Of a DNA stretch of 64,000 bases, positions 33,140-41,556 are shown piece after piece (position 1 is the stretch's first letter; the number at the start of each line of letters is the position of its first letter). The notes under the pieces were generated by a model. That model made no database searches and was not told the origin of the DNA. It was given only the letters and a program-made list of their open reading frames with translations. Made by a program: the position numbers and the translations under genes. The DNA is taken from contig NZ_NKYF01000017.1 in assembly GCF_002262885.1 (NCBI RefSeq), positions 1 to 64,000 of the forward strand. Reading direction: 5' to 3'. The DNA comes from Pseudonocardia sp. MH-G8 (lineage in GTDB: Bacteria > Actinomycetota > Actinomycetes > Mycobacteriales > Pseudonocardiaceae).

Positions 33140-34092
33140 GCACGGGTGGGGTCACCGAGCGGCTCCCGCGGCTGCTGTCGCTGGTGCCCTACCTGCTCGC
33201 GCGGCCGGGCATCCCGGTGGCCGAGGCGGCCGCCGACTTCGGCATCTCCGAGCGGCAGTTGCGCCGCGACCTCGAGTTGTTGTGGATGTGCGGCCTGCCC
33301 GGCTACGGCCCCGGCGACCTGGTCGACCTGTCGTTCTCCGGGGACACGGTCACGGTCACCCACGACGCCGGTATGCGCCGGCCGCTGCAGCTCACCACGG
33401 CCGAGGCCACCGCGTTGCTGATGGCGCTGCGCACGCTCTCGGACGTGCCCGGCGTGGCCGACACGGCGGCGGTGCGGCGGGCGGCGGCCAAGGTCGAGCA
33501 GGCCGTCGGGGACGCGGGGCTCGCGGGCGTCGCGATGGATGCGCCCACCCGGGAGGAGGCCGACGCCACCGCCGCGGTGCGCGAGGCCCTCTCGGCGGGC
33601 CGTGCACTGCGCATCGTCTACTACACCGCCGGACGGGACGCGGTCTCGCAGCGCACGATCGACCCGATGCGGCTGCTGATCGTCGACGGCCGCGGCTACC
33701 TGGAGGCCTGGTGCCGGCGCGCCGGGGCCGTCCGGCTGTTCCGGCTGGACCGCGTCGAGGACGTCGCCGTGCTCGACGAGCCCGCCGCGCCACCGCCCGA
33801 CGCGGAGCCCACCGACGTGTCCGAGGGGCTGTTCCGGCCCAGTGCCGAGCACCGGTCGGCGGTGCTGCTGCTGGAGCGGGAGGCGCGCTGGGTGGCCGAG
33901 TACTACCCGGTCGACGAGGTCGTGGAGCTGGGCGACGAGCGCGTGCAGGTACGGCTGCGCTACGCCGACCCGGCCTGGCTGGTGCGGCTCGTGCTCGGCC
34001 TGGGTGGCGGGGCGCGGCTGCAGGACCCTCCGGAGCTGGTGGAGGCCGTCGCACGCAGGGCACGCGAGGCGCTGGAGTCCGCCGAGGGGTGA
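33136..34092 (+). CDS. pafC: WYL-domain transcriptional activator subunit PafC
   Basis: The 318-residue partner of PafB. The winged helix is in PVAEAAADFGISERQLRRDL, and the WYL domain includes RTIDPMRLLIVDGRGYLEAW and RLFRLDRVEDVAV. WYL domains are thought to sense nucleic-acid signals such as single-stranded DNA. The ATG overlaps the pafB stop by 4 bases. In mycobacteria pafABC are one operon; here the hairpin and separate promoter between pafA and pafB suggest pafBC can be expressed alone. Confidence 0.95.
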   Translation: MSTGGVTERLPRLLSLVPYLLARPGIPVAEAAADFGISERQLRRDLELLWMCGLPGYGPGDLVDLSFSGDTVTVTHDAGMRRPLQLTTAEATALLMALRTLSDVPGVADTAAVRRAAAKVEQAVGDAGLAGVAMDAPTREEADATAAVREALSAGRALRIVYYTAGRDAVSQRTIDPMRLLIVDGRGYLEAWCRRAGAVRLFRLDRVEDVAVLDEPAAPPPDAEPTDVSEGLFRPSAEHRSAVLLLEREARWVAEYYPVDEVVELGDERVQVRLRYADPAWLVRLVLGLGGGARLQDPPELVEAVARRAREALESAEG

Positions 34093-34137
34093 GGGTCCTA
34101 CGAGGATTCGGACTCGCCCGTCGTCGCGAACGGGGTT

Positions 34138-34473
34138 GTGTCACGCTTCGTGGAGCACGGCCTGCGCCGTGTGGGCGACCGCGGGGTCCCGGGTCGCCGG
34201 GAGGTGCAGGCGGACGAGAAGGTGGAGGTGCGCCGGGTGTTGCCATCGCTGGTCGTGGCGGGTGTGGGTGTGGTGCTGCTCGTAGCGCTCGTCGTCATCG
34301 TGCAGCGGCCGATCGCGCGGTTCGTCCGCGCGCGCAACGCCCTGCAAGAGCGGGTGGAAGACGGTGCCGCGGGCCTGCGTGCGTTGCGCAGCGCACGGCG
34401 ATCCGGGGCTGGTGAGCGCGAGCGGACGGCGGATGCGGTCCGCGCCCATTCCCTCGCTACCCCGTCCGCGTAG
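34138..34473 (+). CDS. Small single-pass membrane protein between pafC and tatA
   Basis: A 111-residue protein with a charged N-terminus, one hydrophobic helix at about residues 37-57 (LVVAGVGVVLLVALVVIVQ) and a basic C-terminus predicted helical (ALQERVEDGAAGLRAL). I do not recognise it. It begins with a GTG, lies 45 bases after pafC, and its stop codon forms part of the TAGACT that serves as tatA -10. Its place next to tatA suggests a membrane-associated role, without proof. Confidence 0.55.
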   Translation: MSRFVEHGLRRVGDRGVPGRREVQADEKVEVRRVLPSLVVAGVGVVLLVALVVIVQRPIARFVRARNALQERVEDGAAGLRALRSARRSGAGERERTADAVRAHSLATPSA

Positions 34474-34476
34474 ACT
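34471..34476 (+). promoter_or_regulatory. Probable -10 for tatA-tatC
   Basis: TAGACT overlaps the stop codon of the preceding small gene and lies 36 bases before the tatA ATG, which has its own ribosome binding site (GGAAGGA). Confidence 0.4.
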
Positions 34477-34512
34477 GCGCTCGACGACAGACGGCGGCGG
34501 AAGGACGAGAAC

Positions 34513-34818
34513 ATGCCGATACCCGGTGGCTGGGAGCTGGTGATCCTTGTCGGGGTCCTGGTGCTCCTGTTCGGCGCGAAGAGGCTCCCCGACATGGCCC
34601 GTTCCATCGGTCAGTCCGCCCGCGTCTTCAAGGGCGAGATGAAGGGCATGAAGAGCGACGAGGCCGCGAAGTCGGACGACCAGACGGCCGATTCCTCCGC
34701 AGCGTCCGCTCCGCAGGCGCTGCCTGAGGTCAAGCCGCGCGCCGAGGCCCCGGCCCAGGAGAAGGCGGCCGATCCGGCCCGCGCCTCCCAGCCGGGTTCG
34801 GGCAGCTCCGTCCAGTAG
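34513..34818 (+). CDS. tatA: Sec-independent translocase subunit TatA
   Basis: TatA multimerises to form the passage for folded proteins through the membrane. The 101-residue protein has the N-terminal membrane helix (WELVILVGVLVLLFGAKRLP), the FGAKRLPD hinge and an amphipathic helix (MARSIGQSARVFKGEMKGM), then a disordered acidic/Ala-rich tail. GGAAGGA lies upstream of the ATG. tatC follows after 8 bases. tatB is not here, as is usual in actinobacteria. Confidence 0.96.
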   Translation: MPIPGGWELVILVGVLVLLFGAKRLPDMARSIGQSARVFKGEMKGMKSDEAAKSDDQTADSSAASAPQALPEVKPRAEAPAQEKAADPARASQPGSGSSVQ

Positions 34819-34826
34819 CACCCGCG

Positions 34827-35807
34827 GTGGCTCGATTTCCGCTCCGCCGTGCGGACAGGCGGCCCACAAGCCCCGACGGCACGATGTCCCTCGTCGAGCA
34901 CCTGTACGAGCTCCGCAACCGCCTGACGGTCGCGCTCGTCGCGATCGTGATCACCACGGTGTTCGGGTACATCTGGTTCGCCGTGGCGTTCTTCGGGATG
35001 CCCAGCCTGGGTGAGCTGCTCAAGGGCCCGTACTGCGCATTGCCTCCGGCGTCCCGTGCCGTGTTCACGGCAGATGGCAGTTGCACCCTGCTCGGCACCG
35101 GCCCGTTCGACCAGTTCGCGCTGCGCCTCAAGGTCGCCGCCACGGCGGGTGTCGTGATGGCGTGCCCGGTGTGGCTCTACCAGCTCTGGGCGTTCATCGT
35201 GCCGGGCCTGCACGCGAAGGAGAAGCGCTACGCGCTGTCGTTCGTGTCGGTGGCGTCGGTGCTGTTCGTGTCCGGTGCCGTCCTCGCGTACGCGGTGATC
35301 ACCCAGGGTCTGGGCTTCCTGCTGACGATCGGTTCGGAGATCCAGACCACCGCGCTGTCGGGCGACCAGTACTTCTCGTTCGTCATCGCGCTCCTGCTGA
35401 TCTTCGGTGTGAGCTTCGAGCTGCCGCTGCTCGTCGTGATGCTCAACGTCGCCGGCGTGATCAGCTACGCCCAGCTGAAGGCCTGGCGGCGCGGGCTGAC
35501 CTTCGGCCTGTTCGCGTTCGCCGCGATCGCCACGCCGGGCCAGGACCCGATCTCGATGATCGCGCTGGCCATCGCGCTGGTGGTGCTGTTCGAGCTCGCC
35601 ATCCAGATCACCCGGATGAACGACCGTCGCCGCGCTCGCCGGCGGGCCGCCGAGGGCTGGGACGACTGGGATCCCGACGCTCCGAGCCCGATCGACACCG
35701 CCCCGAGCGCCATCGACACCAGCCCCAGCCCTGTCGACACGGCTCCGAGCGTCCTCGATCCCACACCGGCTTCCAGCGAGAACCGGCGCCTCGACGACGT
35801 CACCTGA
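34827..35807 (+). CDS. tatC: Sec-independent translocase subunit TatC
   Basis: TatC recognises the twin-arginine signal peptide. The 326-residue protein begins with SLVEHLYELRNRL, the conserved SFLDHLEELR region, and has six membrane helices ending near residue 255 (PGQDPISMIALAIALVVLFE). About 55 residues follow as a cytoplasmic tail with three copies of an IDTxPS/VDTAPS unit. The GTG start is 8 bases from tatA, in one operon. Tail repeats are not part of the conserved fold. Confidence 0.96.
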   Translation: MARFPLRRADRRPTSPDGTMSLVEHLYELRNRLTVALVAIVITTVFGYIWFAVAFFGMPSLGELLKGPYCALPPASRAVFTADGSCTLLGTGPFDQFALRLKVAATAGVVMACPVWLYQLWAFIVPGLHAKEKRYALSFVSVASVLFVSGAVLAYAVITQGLGFLLTIGSEIQTTALSGDQYFSFVIALLLIFGVSFELPLLVVMLNVAGVISYAQLKAWRRGLTFGLFAFAAIATPGQDPISMIALAIALVVLFELAIQITRMNDRRRARRRAAEGWDDWDPDAPSPIDTAPSAIDTSPSPVDTAPSVLDPTPASSENRRLDDVT

Positions 35808-35841
35808 CGCCCACCTTCACTGCGGAGCCGGTTCCCGGACC

Positions 35842-35910
35842 CCATGATCGGCAAGTCGGCGCGTTCGCGGGTCGAATCCGCCCGCTTTCGCGCCGACTTG
35901 CCGATCATGG
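35842..35910. repeat. Perfect 22-bp inverted repeat downstream of tatC
   Basis: The arms 35842-35863 and 35889-35910 are exact reverse complements (left arm begins CCATGATCGGCAAGTCG). The 25-base loop has its own GCGGG/CCCGC stem, so the element can form a branched hairpin. There is no T-run, so it is either a factor-assisted terminator or a dispersed palindromic element. The ATGATCG edge recurs in the inverted repeat at 48048-48115. Confidence 0.8.
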
Positions 35911-36000
35911 CCGCTCATCGTCGGACCGCCGTGCGTGGCCGGCGCGCTCGCCGAGCGTGGCGATCGCAGCGAGGCGTACAAGAGGGCTGCGCCGGGCGCG

Positions 36001-36024
36001 GTGGTGTGCTTCTCGCACCGATCA
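36001..36024. repeat. Second copy of the 24-bp intergenic fragment at 282-305
   Basis: GTGGTGTGCTTCTCGC then two differing bases and CGATCA, identical to 282-305 at 22 of 24 positions. Both copies are in non-coding gaps. Confidence 0.55.
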
Positions 36025-36054
36025 CCGGCCCGCCCGCCCGCGGGCCCCGGCGTG

Positions 36055-36543
36055 TCAGGGCGTCTCGCGCCACTCCCGGACCAGCTCGCCCTTGCCCTCC
36101 AGCAGCACCGCGGCCGGCTGGACGCGCAGCCGCCGCGGCTCCAGGCGCAGCGCGGCGAAGGCGGGGGACGTCGGGCCCTCCCACCCGATGATCGACGGGT
36201 CGTAGCCGAGCGGTTCCGGCGTGGTGGCGAAGCGCTCCCAGAGCCAGGTGCGGGTGGCGTCGTCGGTGTGCAGGGACGCGCGGCAGTGGGCCGAGGCCGT
36301 GTCCTGGGACGGGTGCCAGTAGGTCACCGAGACGTACGGGTGTGCAGCCAGGTGGGCCCGCTTCGTGGTGGTCGGGCTGGTGGCGACCCAGCCGGTGAGC
36401 CGTTCGCCGTCCCACTCCCAGACCGGGTGCAGGACGCGCGTCCACGGTCGGCCCTGGGCGTCGACGGTCGCCGCGCTCGCCCACACGATGCGGTGCGCGA
36501 GCTCGACGAACACGGGTGCGGTGTCGGGGAGGGTGACGGGCAT
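36055..36543 (-). CDS. Pyridoxamine-5'-phosphate oxidase-fold flavin/F420-binding protein
   Basis: A 162-residue split-barrel protein of the PNPOx-like family. Markers are IVWASAATVDAQGRPWTRVLHPVWEWDG (shown as ATVDAQGRPWTRVLHPVW), KRAHLAAHPYVSVTYW and the C-terminal RRLRVQP. Such proteins bind FMN or F420 and reduce varied substrates; the tail lacks the residues needed for true pyridoxine oxidation as far as I can see. The ATG at 36543 is divergent from helY. Confidence 0.82.
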   Translation of the reverse strand: MPVTLPDTAPVFVELAHRIVWASAATVDAQGRPWTRVLHPVWEWDGERLTGWVATSPTTTKRAHLAAHPYVSVTYWHPSQDTASAHCRASLHTDDATRTWLWERFATTPEPLGYDPSIIGWEGPTSPAFAALRLEPRRLRVQPAAVLLEGKGELVREWRETP

Positions 36544-36614
36544 GTCGGTGATCGTGGCACCGCTGTGAGCGGGTGGTCCGGGTCCACGAGACGGACATGT
36601 GGAAGCCTGGGGGT

Positions 36615-39371
36615 GTGGCCAGCAGCCAGCCTGCTCCCGCGGATGCTTACGCCGCCGCCCGGAGCCGCGCCGCACGACCCCGGCTCACCGAGTTCGCGCA
36701 GACGCTCCCGTTCGAGCTCGACGGGTTCCAGCACAGCGCCTGCTCCGCCCTCGAGGACGGGCACGGCGTGCTCGTCTGCGCCCCCACCGGCGCGGGGAAG
36801 ACCGTGGTGGGCGAGTTCGCCGTGCACCTCGCGCTCGCGCAGGGGCAGAAGTGCTTCTACACGACGCCGATCAAGGCGTTGTCCAACCAGAAGTACGCCG
36901 ACCTCGTGGAACGCCACGGCGCGTCCGCGGTAGGGCTGCTCACCGGCGACAGCGCGATCAACGGCGACGCCCAGGTGGTCGTGATGACCACCGAGGTGCT
37001 GCGCAACATGATCTACGCCTCGTCACGGCAGCTGGAGCACCTCGGCTATGTCGTCATGGACGAGGTGCACTACCTCGCCGACCGCTTCCGCGGTGCGGTG
37101 TGGGAGGAGGTCATCCTCCAGCTGCCCGAGCACGTCTCGCTGGTGAGCCTGTCGGCCACGGTGAGCAACGCCGAGGAGTTCGGCGACTGGCTGGTCACCG
37201 TGCGCGGCGACACCACCGTCGTCGTCGACGAGCACCGCCCGGTGCCGCTGTGGCAGCACGTGATGCTGGGCAACCGGCTGCTCGACCTGTTCGCCGGCGA
37301 GGACGCCGAGGGCGGGCTGCAGGTCGATCCCGACCTCGTGCGGCACGCTCGCGAGCTCGAACGGCAGAGCGCGATCACCCACTGGGACCGCGGCGGGCGC
37401 GGGCGGGGTCGCACGGGACCGCCGCGCCGCACGGGGTTCCGCCCGCCGTCGCGCACCACCGTGATCGACCGGCTCGACCGGGACGGCCTGCTCCCGGCGA
37501 TCACCTTCGTGTTCAGCCGGGCCGGCTGCGACGCCGCCGTCGGGCAGTGCGTGCGGTCCGGGCTGCGGCTGACGACCGAGGACGAGGCCGCCGAGATCCG
37601 CCGAACCGTCGAGCGGCGCACCACCGACCTCCCGCAGGCCGACCTCGCCGTCCTGGGCTACTGGGAGTGGCTCGAGGCGCTGGAACGCGGTATCGCGGCA
37701 CACCACGCCGGCATGCTCCCGGCGTTCAAGGAGACGGTCGAGGAGCTGTTCGTCCGCGGCCTCGTCCGGGCGGTTTTCGCCACGGAGACGCTCGCGCTGG
37801 GCATCAACATGCCCGCGCGCACCGTCGTGCTCGAGCGGCTGGTCAAGTACAACGGCGAGGCCCACGCCGAGCTCACACCCGGTGAGTACACGCAGCTGAC
37901 CGGCCGCGCCGGCCGCCGGGGCATCGACGTCGAGGGTCACGCGGTCGTCGTCTGGCAGCCGGGCGTGGACCCGGAGCAGGTCGCGGGCCTGGCCTCCACC
38001 CGCACCTACCCGCTGCGCAGCTCCTTCCGGCCCGGCTACAACATGGCCGTGAACCTGGTCGGACGCCTCGGCACCGAGGACGCGCGCGAGCTGCTGGAGC
38101 TGTCGTTCGGGCAGTTCCAGGCCGATCGGTCGGTGGTGGGGCTGGCCCGGCGGATCGAGCGCAACGTCGAAGCGCTGGACGGCTACGCGCGGTCGATGGA
38201 ATGCCACCTCGGCGACTTCGCCGAGTACGCCGCCCTGCGCCGAGGCGTCAACGAGCGCGAGAAGGCGCTGTCGCGCCGTGGGGTGACCGAGCGCCGGGAG
38301 GCCGCCGCCGACTCGCTGCGGGCCCTGCGCCCCGGTGACGTGATCGCCGTGCCCGCGGGCCGGCGCGCCGGGCTCGCCGTGGTGCTCGACCCCGGCATCG
38401 ACCCCGGCGGGGAACCCCGCCCGCTCGTGCTGAGCGAGGACCGCTGGGCCGGGCGCCTCTCGGCCGCCGATTTCCCGGGCCCCGTCGAACCGCTGGGCCG
38501 CATGCGCCTGCCCAAGCGGGTGGACCACCGCGCCCCCCGCGTGCGCCGCGACCTCGCCTCATCGCTGCGCAGCACCGGCATCGTGGCTCCGCCCGCCCAG
38601 CGCAGACGCGGGCGCGGCGGGAACGTCGACGATCCCGAGCTCGCGACGTTGCGCCGCGCGCTGCGCGCGCATCCGTGCCACGGGTGTGACGACCGCGAGG
38701 CCCACGCCCGCTGGGCCGACCGGCATGCCCGACTGGAACGCGACACCGAGCAGCTGCGGCAGAAGGTGCGCGCCACCACGCACTCGCTCGCCCGCGCCTT
38801 CGACCGCATCCGCGCGCTGCTCGCCGAGCGCGGCTACCTCGACGGCGAGCAGGTCACCGAGCACGGCGAACGCCTCGCGCGGCTGTGGGGGGAGTCCGAC
38901 CTGCTCGCCGCCGAATGCCTGCGGCACGGCGCATGGGACGCGCTGGAGCCCGCGGAGCTGGCCGCAGTGGTGTCGGCGCTGGTCTACGAGTCGCGACGCG
39001 ACCACGGTCCGATGCCCCGGGTGCCCTCCGGCGCGGTCTCCGACGCGCTCGCCACCACGGTGCGCCTCTGGGCCGACCTCGAGAGCGACGAACGCCGGCA
39101 CCGCGTCGACCGCACCCGCGAGCCCGACCTCGGGTTCGCCTGGCCGATGCACCGCTGGGCGCGGGGGGAATCGCTCTCGGCCGTGCTCACCGCCGCCGAG
39201 CAGAACGGTGCGGAGCTCTCCGCGGGCGACTTCGTCCGTTGGTGCCGCCAGGTGCTCGACCTGCTCGACCAGGTCACCGCCGTCGCGGGCCGCGGTAGCG
39301 GCGTCGGGCGCGCGGCGGCCGCGGCGATCACTTCGATCCGGCGGGGTGTCGTCGCCGTCGGTACCGCCTGA
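36615..39371 (+). CDS. helY: Ski2/Mtr4-like DEAD/DEAH-box RNA helicase HelY
   Basis: A 918-residue superfamily 2 helicase, the homologue of the mycobacterial gene that follows tatC. Motif I is CAPTGAGKT near residue 56, motif Ia TTPIKALSNQKY, motif II VMDEVHYL near residue 149, motif III SLSATVSN, and motifs V-VI include ATETLALGINMPARTVV and QLTGRAGRRGID. The C-terminal part contains the DSHCT-type helical domain (MHRWARGESLSAVLTAAEQNG). It is expected to unwind RNA in surveillance or decay. The GTG at 36615 is preceded by GGGGG; an alternative start at 36573 adds 14 residues. Confidence 0.95.
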   Translation: MASSQPAPADAYAAARSRAARPRLTEFAQTLPFELDGFQHSACSALEDGHGVLVCAPTGAGKTVVGEFAVHLALAQGQKCFYTTPIKALSNQKYADLVERHGASAVGLLTGDSAINGDAQVVVMTTEVLRNMIYASSRQLEHLGYVVMDEVHYLADRFRGAVWEEVILQLPEHVSLVSLSATVSNAEEFGDWLVTVRGDTTVVVDEHRPVPLWQHVMLGNRLLDLFAGEDAEGGLQVDPDLVRHARELERQSAITHWDRGGRGRGRTGPPRRTGFRPPSRTTVIDRLDRDGLLPAITFVFSRAGCDAAVGQCVRSGLRLTTEDEAAEIRRTVERRTTDLPQADLAVLGYWEWLEALERGIAAHHAGMLPAFKETVEELFVRGLVRAVFATETLALGINMPARTVVLERLVKYNGEAHAELTPGEYTQLTGRAGRRGIDVEGHAVVVWQPGVDPEQVAGLASTRTYPLRSSFRPGYNMAVNLVGRLGTEDARELLELSFGQFQADRSVVGLARRIERNVEALDGYARSMECHLGDFAEYAALRRGVNEREKALSRRGVTERREAAADSLRALRPGDVIAVPAGRRAGLAVVLDPGIDPGGEPRPLVLSEDRWAGRLSAADFPGPVEPLGRMRLPKRVDHRAPRVRRDLASSLRSTGIVAPPAQRRRGRGGNVDDPELATLRRALRAHPCHGCDDREAHARWADRHARLERDTEQLRQKVRATTHSLARAFDRIRALLAERGYLDGEQVTEHGERLARLWGESDLLAAECLRHGAWDALEPAELAAVVSALVYESRRDHGPMPRVPSGAVSDALATTVRLWADLESDERRHRVDRTREPDLGFAWPMHRWARGESLSAVLTAAEQNGAELSAGDFVRWCRQVLDLLDQVTAVAGRGSGVGRAAAAAITSIRRGVVAVGTA

Positions 39372-39456
39372 GCCCGGCACACCGCACCGGCTATCACACG
39401 CTCGGCGGCTTGTGCTTTGATCCCGTGACCGCATGTCTTGAGGGGGAAGGGCCGCG

Positions 39457-41502
39457 ATGAGTACGCCCCAGGGACCGCAGGCGCCGCACGGCGCCCCGCA
39501 GCAGCCCGCAGAGCAGCCCACGTGGGCCCGGCAGCCGCCGGCCGGGTGGGCAGGCCCGCAGGAAGGCCCGCAGGGGTGGAACGGGGAGGAGACCCGCGCC
39601 GTTCCGCACCAGGCGTGGAACGGCACGGAGACCGGTGACCTGCCCAGCCTGATGGCGGCGCAGCAACCGAACCCGGCCGCCGGACGCCCTGACGAGGCCC
39701 CGCAGCAGTCCGAACCGGAGCAGCCCGCCCCGGAGCAGTCCGGCCCGGAGCAGTCCGAGTCGGCGCAGTCCGAGTCGGAGCAGCGCGGCCCGGAGCAGTC
39801 CGGGCCGGAGCGCGAGCAGACCGGGCCCGATCAGGCCGCCCCTCAGCAGGCCGAGGAGGCACCGGAGCAGGCCTCCTCGCGCGCCGACACTGCGGCATCC
39901 GAGGAGTCCGCGGCCGAGCCGCCGCAGCAGCAGGCTCCTCGGCCGGGTTCCACTGCCGATGGGCCCACCATGGCGGTCCCGGCGCACGGCCGGCAGGCGA
40001 CGGGCGAGGACGACACCCGCGCCGTCCCGCAGCAGGTCGACAGGCACCCGGAGCACGTACCGGACGGCGACGACACCCGCGCCGTGGCGCAGCAGGACGA
40101 GCCACAGCGGTCCGGCGAGCAGCCAGGCGCCCAGCAGTCGGTCCAGCAGCCAGGGGCCCAGCAGTCGGCCCCGCAGACGCGGGGGGCCGGCGAGCAGGGG
40201 GCGGCGCCGTACGCGTCCCCGCAGGAGCACTACGCGAGCCAGCAGGCGCAGCCCCAGTCGTCGCAGGGTGGCCCGTCGCAGGCTGGTCCGTCCCAGAGCC
40301 AGCCGTCCCAGAGCCAGCCGTCCCAGAACGGGCATGCGGCGAACGGGTTCTCGCCGGGTGCGCCTGCGCAGGCCGGGCAGCAGCCAGGCCAGCAGCACGG
40401 CCCCGGCGGGTCGCAGGTGCAGTACACCCAGCCCCAGCAGGCGCACGTCGCTCAGCAGCCGACCGCCCAGCAGCCGACCCCTCAGCAGCAGCAGGCCCAG
40501 CAGCAGCACGGCCAGCCGCCGTACGCCGGGCCGGGGCCCTACGGCCAGCCCCCCGTTTACGGCCAGCCCCCGTACGGCCCGCAGGGCCAACCCGGACCGC
40601 AGCACGGCGCGCACCCCGCGCAGCCCCCGTTCGGGCAGCAGGGCGCACCCCCGTTCGGTCAGCAGCAGTTCGGCCAGCAGAACCCGCCTGCGCAGGGCCA
40701 GCAGGACGCCACGCAGCTGTTCGGCCAGCCGCCGGCGCAGGGCCAGCAGGACGCCACGCAGCTGTTCGGTCAGCCCCCGCAGGGCCGCCAGGACGCGACG
40801 CACCAGTTCGGTCAGCCTGCATTCGGCCAGGAGGGGCAGGGCCAGCAGGGGCAGGCGCAGGACGCCACCCGGCAGTTCGGCGCGCCCCAGTTCGGTCAGC
40901 CGGGGCAGCAGCACGGCCAGGGCCAGCCGGGGTCAGGACAGCAGGCGCCGGGACAGCAGATGCCGGGACAACAGGCGCCGGGACAACAGGCGCCGGGACA
41001 GCACGGACCGGGCTACGGGCAGGCGCCCTACGGCCAGCAGCCCGGGTGGCCGGGACAGCAGGGATGGGCCCCGCCGGGGCAGCAGCCCGGCCAGCCCCAG
41101 CCCGGCCAGTGGGGCGGCCGTCCGGACGCGCCGCAGCAGTGGGGTGCGGGACACCCGGGCCCTCAGCAGGAGCCCCAGAGCGGCGGTTCCCGGCGGATGC
41201 CGCTGTACATCGGCATCGGTGCGGCGGTCGTCGTGCTCGTGCTCGTCGGTGTGCTCGGGTTCGTCTCCCCGGGTTTCTTCAACACCCAGGTCCTCGACGC
41301 CGTGGCCGTGCAGCAGGGGGTCCAGCAGGTCCTCGGGCAGGACTACGGTCTCGAGGTCGAGGGCGTGACGTGCACCGAGGGCGTGGTGGTCGAGACCGGA
41401 GCCACCTTCGAGTGCCAGGCGGTCGTCGACGGCGAGGACGTGACCGTGCCGGTCACGATCACGAGCGACCAGGGCAACTACGAGGTGGGGCGCCCGCTCT
41501 GA
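39457..41502 (+). CDS. Giant Gln/Pro/Gly-rich membrane protein with DUF4333 domain
   Basis: A 681-residue protein. Residues 1-580 are low-complexity and disordered, dominated by Gln, Pro, Gly, Ala and Glu, with local repeats (SEQSGPEQ, SQSQPSQSQPS, QDATQLFGQP, GQQAPGQQAPG). One membrane helix follows at about 583-604 and a C-terminal extracytoplasmic DUF4333 domain at about 610-681 with two Cys (VTCTEG, FECQAVVDG). The tail holds eight T-x-x-V/F sites preceded by acidic residues (Thr46, 171, 187, 207, 419, 434, 448, 471). It sits where Rv2091c lies in M. tuberculosis. AGGGGGAAGGG precedes the ATG. Function unknown. Confidence 0.9.
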   Translation: MSTPQGPQAPHGAPQQPAEQPTWARQPPAGWAGPQEGPQGWNGEETRAVPHQAWNGTETGDLPSLMAAQQPNPAAGRPDEAPQQSEPEQPAPEQSGPEQSESAQSESEQRGPEQSGPEREQTGPDQAAPQQAEEAPEQASSRADTAASEESAAEPPQQQAPRPGSTADGPTMAVPAHGRQATGEDDTRAVPQQVDRHPEHVPDGDDTRAVAQQDEPQRSGEQPGAQQSVQQPGAQQSAPQTRGAGEQGAAPYASPQEHYASQQAQPQSSQGGPSQAGPSQSQPSQSQPSQNGHAANGFSPGAPAQAGQQPGQQHGPGGSQVQYTQPQQAHVAQQPTAQQPTPQQQQAQQQHGQPPYAGPGPYGQPPVYGQPPYGPQGQPGPQHGAHPAQPPFGQQGAPPFGQQQFGQQNPPAQGQQDATQLFGQPPAQGQQDATQLFGQPPQGRQDATHQFGQPAFGQEGQGQQGQAQDATRQFGAPQFGQPGQQHGQGQPGSGQQAPGQQMPGQQAPGQQAPGQHGPGYGQAPYGQQPGWPGQQGWAPPGQQPGQPQPGQWGGRPDAPQQWGAGHPGPQQEPQSGGSRRMPLYIGIGAAVVVLVLVGVLGFVSPGFFNTQVLDAVAVQQGVQQVLGQDYGLEVEGVTCTEGVVVETGATFECQAVVDGEDVTVPVTITSDQGNYEVGRPL

Positions 41503-41556
41503 CGCCACCGGGGCCACCTGCCGTCGCGCGCGGATGATCGGGCAGCATCGGGCGGT

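Noticed and set aside
35842..35910. Classical intrinsic terminator after tatC
   Set aside because: The stem is perfect but the loop is 25 bases and no T-run follows, so it is listed as an inverted repeat.
40681..41010. Repeated units suggestive of a CRISPR or non-coding array
   Set aside because: They keep the reading frame of a Gln-rich protein and vary at third positions.
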